DNA of 9,884 nucleotides from Syntrophaceae bacterium UBA6252. GTDB taxonomy: Bacteria; Desulfobacterota; Syntrophia; Syntrophales; UBA6807. The notes beneath the pieces were generated by a model. The model was not told the origin of the DNA. It saw nothing but the letters and a program-made list of their open reading frames with translations, and made no database searches. The position numbers and the translations under genes were made by a program. The stretch covers positions 99,506 to 109,389 of the forward strand of contig DJVQ01000069.1 in assembly GCA_002441265.1 (NCBI GenBank). Reading direction: 5' to 3'. This document shows, piece after piece, positions 6,298 to 9,884 of this stretch; the first letter of the stretch is position 1; every line of letters starts with the position of its first letter.

Positions 6298-6855
6298 GTG
6301 ATTCCCATTCATGAAAGAAATCTCAGCATTCGTACCTTCGAAATGGAGGAGGAAAAGCTGCTGATCGAGGGAACCCTGAAAGACGAGAGATTTTTCCCGT
6401 CCTATTTTTATTCCGCCCGGAAATTCGCGGAGCCCGGGATCATTCACCTCATTACGGTCCGGCTGACCGTTTCCCTTCCAGGACTTACCATCGTCAAGGC
6501 GGAAGCCCGGATGGACGCCGTTCCCAATGATATCTGCCGGGAAGTCCGGGATGCCGTCCACAGGCTGGAGGGGATCCGGATTCACAAGGGATTCCGAAAC
6601 CATGTGACGAAACGGATGGGGGGAACGGCAGGATGCCTTCACATGGTCAACCTCGTGATCGCCATGGCATCGGCGGCCGTCCAGGGGCAGTGGGCCTATT
6701 ACAGCAGGAAGCGGGAAACGGGGCCCGTGAAGACCCCGAAAATGGACCCCTCCCTGCTTATCGACAGCTGCTGGCTCTGGCGGGGCGACGGCCCCTTCTA
6801 CGAGAGCATCCTTCGGCGCGATCACGACGGGAAGGATGAGGAAAAAGAACCATAA
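6298..6855 (+). CDS. DUF2889 domain-containing protein
   Basis: A 185-residue soluble protein resembling the DUF2889 family, whose function is unknown. Seen: an N-terminal beta-rich part with LLIEGTLKDERF (21-32), a middle section VRLTVSLPGLTIVKAEARM (54-72), a GIRIHKGFRNHVTKRMGG stretch (92-109), and GCLHMVNLV (112-120), equivalent to the cysteine/histidine motif usual in this family. There is no signal peptide or membrane segment, and the C terminus is charged. The start is GTG at 6298, supported by CGGAG eight bases upstream; no ATG start fits as well. It is divergent from the M48 gene and 300 bases ahead of cmk, so probably a separate transcript. The family call rests on remembered motif patterns; the role is unknown. 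Confidence 0.72.
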   Translation: MIPIHERNLSIRTFEMEEEKLLIEGTLKDERFFPSYFYSARKFAEPGIIHLITVRLTVSLPGLTIVKAEARMDAVPNDICREVRDAVHRLEGIRIHKGFRNHVTKRMGGTAGCLHMVNLVIAMASAAVQGQWAYYSRKRETGPVKTPKMDPSLLIDSCWLWRGDGPFYESILRRDHDGKDEEKEP

Positions 6856-7155
6856 GGCCTTTTGACAGGCCGGATGATATGTGATAGGGAAAAACCATCG
6901 TTGCGAGTGGCCGGTCCGTTGATGACCCTGAATGTGTCGAAAGGTTGTTTCCGTTATCCATTGTCCTCATTTTTTCCTTTCCCGTCTGATCCGCGTCCTG
7001 AAATCGACCCCACATCCTTCTTTGGGAAATCCGCTTCATGGCGTTTCGACAAAATTGTCCCTGTTGCGGAATATTTTGTCATGGCCCTCTTCCCGATCCG
7101 TCTTTCGGGCATGTCTTCCCGAAAGCTCCGGAACATCCCGGAGGGAGGTTGATCC
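6856..7155 (+). promoter_or_regulatory. Long leader upstream of cmk, with promoter candidate and stacked hairpins
   Basis: These 300 bases hold no credible gene. A perfect -35 hexamer TTGACA lies at 6862-6867, but its -10 (GATAGG/ATAGGG at 6883-6889) is weak; it sits inside a small stem GGCCT/AGGCC (6856-6871) next to the DUF2889 stop. Further on, GACAAAA (7048-7054) can pair with TTTTGTC (7074-7080). The last part is strongly structured: CCCGA/TCGGG (7092-7109), CTTTCGGG/CCCGAAAG (7102-7125), and CTCCGG/CCGGAG (7126-7143). The last stem ends against the ribosome binding site GGGAGG (7143-7148). The first two stems share bases and cannot form together. A regulatory leader is plausible but unproven. 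Confidence 0.45.
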
Positions 7156-7827
7156 ATGGGGATCGGTCCGGTCGTAACCGTAGACGGACCCGCCGGATCC
7201 GGGAAAAGCACGGTCAGCCGCATGCTTGCGGCGGAACTTTCCTGGTGCTACCTGGACACGGGGGCGCTGTACCGGGCGCTGGCCTGCCGGGCCATGGAGA
7301 GAAACGTTTCCCCCGACGACCCGGAAGCCCTCCGCCGTTTCTGCGGGGAAACGAACCTCGAACTGGTGCCCTCGGGGCGTGAATTCAGGATTCTCGTTTC
7401 AGGGGAGGATGTGACGGATCGGCTGAGAAGCGAAGCCGTCGGCCGTTTCGCATCGGCGATTTCCGCACACGAAACCGTTCGAAATTGCCTTCTCACGGTT
7501 CAGCGGAACGCGGCGGCCCGGGGCGGGATCGTCGCGGAGGGAAGGGACATGGGATCGGTCGTTTTTCCTGATGCGCGGTTCAAGTTTTTTCTCACCGCCC
7601 GCCTTGACGAAAGGGCCAAGCGGCGTTTCATCGAACTCGGGGAAAGGAAGAACCCCGTTCCGTACGAAACGGTGGAAAGGGAGATCGAGGCGAGGGACGC
7701 AAGGGACCGGGAAAGGGAGATCGCTCCCCTGAAGATCCCCGATGGCGCCGTGGTGATCGATTCGACGGATCTCTCGATCGCCGGGGTCTTGGACAAAATG
7801 AAATCGGTCATCTTGGGGGCAACATGA
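7156..7827 (+). CDS. cmk: Cytidylate kinase
   Basis: Transfers phosphate from ATP to CMP and dCMP in the cytoplasm, feeding pyrimidine nucleotide pools. The protein has 223 residues, normal for the family. Seen: P-loop GPAGSGKST at 11-19; DTGALYR at 34-40; EGRDMGSVVFPDA at 128-140 for CMP binding; TARLDERAKRR at 147-157; and the lid-region arginines RDARDRER at 180-187. The ATG at 7156 has GGGAGG seven bases upstream. It directly precedes rpsA, a gene pair conserved in many bacteria. In many relatives aroA or other aromatic-synthesis genes come before cmk; here a 300-base leader and an unrelated gene do. No residue of importance appears to be missing. Confidence 0.96.
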   Translation: MGIGPVVTVDGPAGSGKSTVSRMLAAELSWCYLDTGALYRALACRAMERNVSPDDPEALRRFCGETNLELVPSGREFRILVSGEDVTDRLRSEAVGRFASAISAHETVRNCLLTVQRNAAARGGIVAEGRDMGSVVFPDARFKFFLTARLDERAKRRFIELGERKNPVPYETVEREIEARDARDREREIAPLKIPDGAVVIDSTDLSIAGVLDKMKSVILGAT

Positions 7828-8026
7828 CGATCTTACGGAAGGGTTCCCCGGGAATGACGACAAGCTCATGGAATTCAAATTACTTGATCTTTCATAACCA
7901 CTGTGTTAGATCATCAAAATTGACTTACCTGCAGAGATCAATACACACATTTGCCATAGGGCGCAGGGAAACCGTTTCTGGTTTTTCATATTGTTTCAAG
8001 GAATAATGTCAGGGGGTAGTTAACGG
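7828..8026 (+). promoter_or_regulatory. AT-rich leader between cmk and rpsA
   Basis: These 199 bases hold no convincing gene. Bases 7861-7980 are 72/120 A or T by count, much richer than either neighbour. TGATCT (7884-7889) can pair with AGATCA (7908-7913). TTGACT (7920-7925) and TTGATC (7883-7888) are possible -35 hexamers, but neither has a good -10 at proper distance. The ribosome binding site AGGGGG (8011-8016) is ten bases before the rpsA ATG. In E. coli S1 controls its own message through such a leader; similar control here is inference. Confidence 0.4.
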
Positions 8027-9781
8027 ATGTCAACTGAACAAAACGAAATGAACGAAGAATTGAAAAATTCCCAGGCGATGGAGGATCAATCGCTTCAGGA
8101 TAGCGCGGCAGGGGACGAGGTGGAAGAATCTATGAGCTTCGTGGATCTTTTCGAACAGAGCCTTCAGCAGGTTCCTTACGGAGAAATCCTCACGGGCAGG
8201 GTGGTCCAGATCAATCCCGACTTCATCATGGTGGATGTGGGCTATAAAACGGAGGGACAGGTCCGGACGAGCGAGTTTACCGATCGTGAGGGCAACGTCG
8301 GTGTTGCCGTCGGAGACGACATTGAGATTCTCGTGGAAAGAAGAGCGGAGGACTCGCTGATTCTTTCCCGGAACAAGGCCATCGCCCTTCGCGTCTGGGA
8401 CGACATCAAACGCATCTATGAAGCGAAGGAAACCATCTCCGGAAAGATCGTCGAGAGGGTGAAGGGCGGTTTCGCCGTGGACATCGGTCTTCTGGCGTTT
8501 CTGCCCGGTTCCCAGGTCAGTCTCCTCCCGCTTCGGGATTTCGAACGGATGATCGGCCAGAGCATGGAGTTTCACATCCTGAAATACGACCGGAAAAAGA
8601 ACAACGTCGTCGTGTCCAGGAAGACGGTCATCGAGAAGGAGCAGGGCGAGCTGAAACGGCAGACCCTCGAGAAGATCGAGGAGGGGAAGGTGATGGACGG
8701 CGTCGTCAAGAACATCACCGAATACGGTGCCTTCATCGACCTCGGAGGCATCGACGGACTGCTCCACATCACGGACATGTCCTGGGGAAGGATTCAGCAC
8801 CCGTCGGAGTTCCTCAAGAAAGGGGATCCCGTATCCGTGAAAATCCTTTCCTTCGACAGGGAAAAGGAGCGGGTCTCCCTCGGCCTGAAACAGCTCACGA
8901 ACAATCCCTGGGACAACATCGCGGAACGGTACGTCGTCGGTTCGATCGTCGAGGGCAAGGTTGTGAACATTCTCGATTACGGCGCCTTTGTGGAACTCGA
9001 GTCCGGCGTGGAGGGACTGGTTCACATCTCCGAAATGTTCTGGACGAAGAAGATGAAACACCCCTCGAGGGTTCTCTCCGTCGGGGACACGATCAGCGTG
9101 AAGATCCTGGAAGTGGACGGCGAGGGGAAGCGGATTTCGCTTGGCTGGAAACAGACCCTTCCCAATCCGTGGGAAACCCTGGCGGAAAAGTATCCCATCG
9201 GATCGGTGGTCTCCGGCAAGATCCGGAACATCACCGATTTCGGGATCTTCGTCGGGATCGACGACCAGATCGACGGCCTCGTTCATGTGTCGGACATTTC
9301 CTGGAGAAAGCGGATCAAGCATCCCGGTGAACTCTACCGGAAGGGACAGGAAATCCAGGCCGTCGTCCTGAGCGTGGACCGGGCGAACGAGAAGTTCTCC
9401 CTGGGAATCAAGCAGATGGACAAGAATCCCTGGGAGGAACTCCAGGACAAGTACGGGGTCGGCGGCGTCGTTTCCGGGAAGGTCACGAACATCACCGACT
9501 TCGGGATCTTCGTGGAGATCGAGGAGGGGATCGAGGGACTGGTCCATGTCTCCGAACTGAGCCACAAGAAGGTCAAGTCCCCGAAGGAAGTGTACCAGGT
9601 AGGCAACGAAGTGACGGCGGTGATCAAGAACATCGATACGGAAAACAAGCGCGTCGGGCTCAGCATCAAGGATTACGAGTCGAGCTCCGATTCGACCACC
9701 GTCAAGAATTACGTGGACAACAAGGAAAAGATCACTTCCAGTCTCGGAAAGGCGCTGGCCAACCTGAAACTGAACATATGA
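8027..9781 (+). CDS. rpsA: Ribosomal protein S1, six S1 domains
   Basis: S1 binds mRNA on the 30S subunit and helps place structured or weakly marked start sites. The protein has 584 residues, slightly longer than the E. coli form (557), mostly through an acidic N-terminal extension of about 50 residues. Six S1 (OB-fold) repeats are seen: about 50-105, 137-203 (the degenerate second one), 220-291, 304-376, 390-463 and 477-549. The last four carry the hallmark pattern such as YGAFIDL, DGLLHITDMS, DFGIFVEI and EGLVHVSELS. A Ser/Thr/Lys-rich tail ends LANLKLNI. Domains five and six are similar also in DNA (26-base blocks at 9227 and 9488 differ at one base). The ATG at 8027 is supported by AGGGGG ten bases upstream. 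The stop TGA (9779-9781) overlaps the first bases of a repeat element; no terminator is visible. Confidence 0.97.
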   Translation: MSTEQNEMNEELKNSQAMEDQSLQDSAAGDEVEESMSFVDLFEQSLQQVPYGEILTGRVVQINPDFIMVDVGYKTEGQVRTSEFTDREGNVGVAVGDDIEILVERRAEDSLILSRNKAIALRVWDDIKRIYEAKETISGKIVERVKGGFAVDIGLLAFLPGSQVSLLPLRDFERMIGQSMEFHILKYDRKKNNVVVSRKTVIEKEQGELKRQTLEKIEEGKVMDGVVKNITEYGAFIDLGGIDGLLHITDMSWGRIQHPSEFLKKGDPVSVKILSFDREKERVSLGLKQLTNNPWDNIAERYVVGSIVEGKVVNILDYGAFVELESGVEGLVHISEMFWTKKMKHPSRVLSVGDTISVKILEVDGEGKRISLGWKQTLPNPWETLAEKYPIGSVVSGKIRNITDFGIFVGIDDQIDGLVHVSDISWRKRIKHPGELYRKGQEIQAVVLSVDRANEKFSLGIKQMDKNPWEELQDKYGVGGVVSGKVTNITDFGIFVEIEEGIEGLVHVSELSHKKVKSPKEVYQVGNEVTAVIKNIDTENKRVGLSIKDYESSSDSTTVKNYVDNKEKITSSLGKALANLKLNI

Positions 9782-9884
9782 CGGCTTCGTAAAAAGTCCA
9801 TATGCTGCGTTGCCCTTCATCCCTCGTCCCTGCGGCGTACCGAAAGTACGCCTCGGTCCTCGGGACTCGGGCGCCTTGCCTATG
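9780..9884. mobile_element. MITE-like element, copy 2 (cut by window edge)
   Basis: Bases 9780-9884 match the reverse complement of 6095-6199 at 99 of 105 positions with no gaps. It begins with the same end sequence GACGGCTTCGTAAAAAG and carries the same hairpin, GGCGTAC (9834-9840) with GTACGCC (9846-9852); the six differences spare both stem arms but one lies in the loop. The first base, G9780, is the middle base of the rpsA TGA stop. The far end, expected about 60 bases on, is outside the window, so completeness and target duplication cannot be checked. Confidence 0.75.

Noticed and set aside
5940..6308. N-terminal extension of the M48 protein by about 123 residues
   Set aside because: The extension is read through the mobile element and would bury the signal peptide. 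The ribosome binding site and promoter support the start at 5939.
6862..7223. Small frames on both strands in the cmk leader
   Set aside because: No family resemblance. The minus-strand one starts inside cmk as its antisense, and the plus-strand one ends just before the cmk start with no codon or motif support.
8030..9820. 596-residue open frame on the minus strand opposite rpsA
   Set aside because: It mirrors a strongly supported S1 gene in a GC-rich genome where antisense frames stay open; it shows no domain and is rich in H, D, P and V in the manner of antisense translations.

Overview
The window is a high-GC (about 60% by eye) stretch of bacterial chromosome carrying mainly housekeeping and envelope genes. 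LolA, a periplasmic M48-TPR protease of the BepA type and a six-domain ribosomal protein S1 next to cytidylate kinase point to a Gram-negative bacterium. The overall style (PflX-type radical SAM protein, DUF2905, DUF2889, dispersed short repeats ending in CTTTTTACGA-like sequence) fits the former Deltaproteobacteria (Desulfobacterota, perhaps Syntrophales-like). That placement is an inference, not a proof.

Layout: (1) 1-379, minus: the N-terminal part of proA (proline synthesis), cut by the window edge. (2) 581-2879, plus: a probable operon of a patatin-like hydrolase, a PflX-type radical SAM protein translationally coupled to it, and a 74-residue DUF2905 membrane protein. (3) 2948-5939, minus: a periplasmic M48 metalloprotease with TPRs, then pdxT 43 bases downstream, then lolA after a 243-base gap. 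That gap holds a tight cluster of DnaA-box-like 9-mers, three of them in exact 12-base steps, beside an AT-rich patch. (4) 5940-6297: a divergent intergenic region with a MITE-like element (terminal inverted repeats, possible target duplication). (5) 6298-9781, plus: a DUF2889 protein, then cmk and rpsA, each preceded by a long leader. (6) 9780-9884: a second copy of the same element, inverted relative to the first and 99/105 identical to it, starting inside the rpsA stop codon and running off the window.

The genes do not form one pathway. The LolA and M48 proteins both serve outer-membrane biogenesis and quality control; PdxT makes ammonia for vitamin B6 synthesis but its partner PdxS is not here; cmk and rpsA are a widely conserved pair. 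No new defence system, prophage, CRISPR array, tRNA or rRNA is visible. The items most worth a second look are the DnaA-box array at 3649-3814, the pair of mobile repeats, and the stacked hairpins just ahead of cmk.
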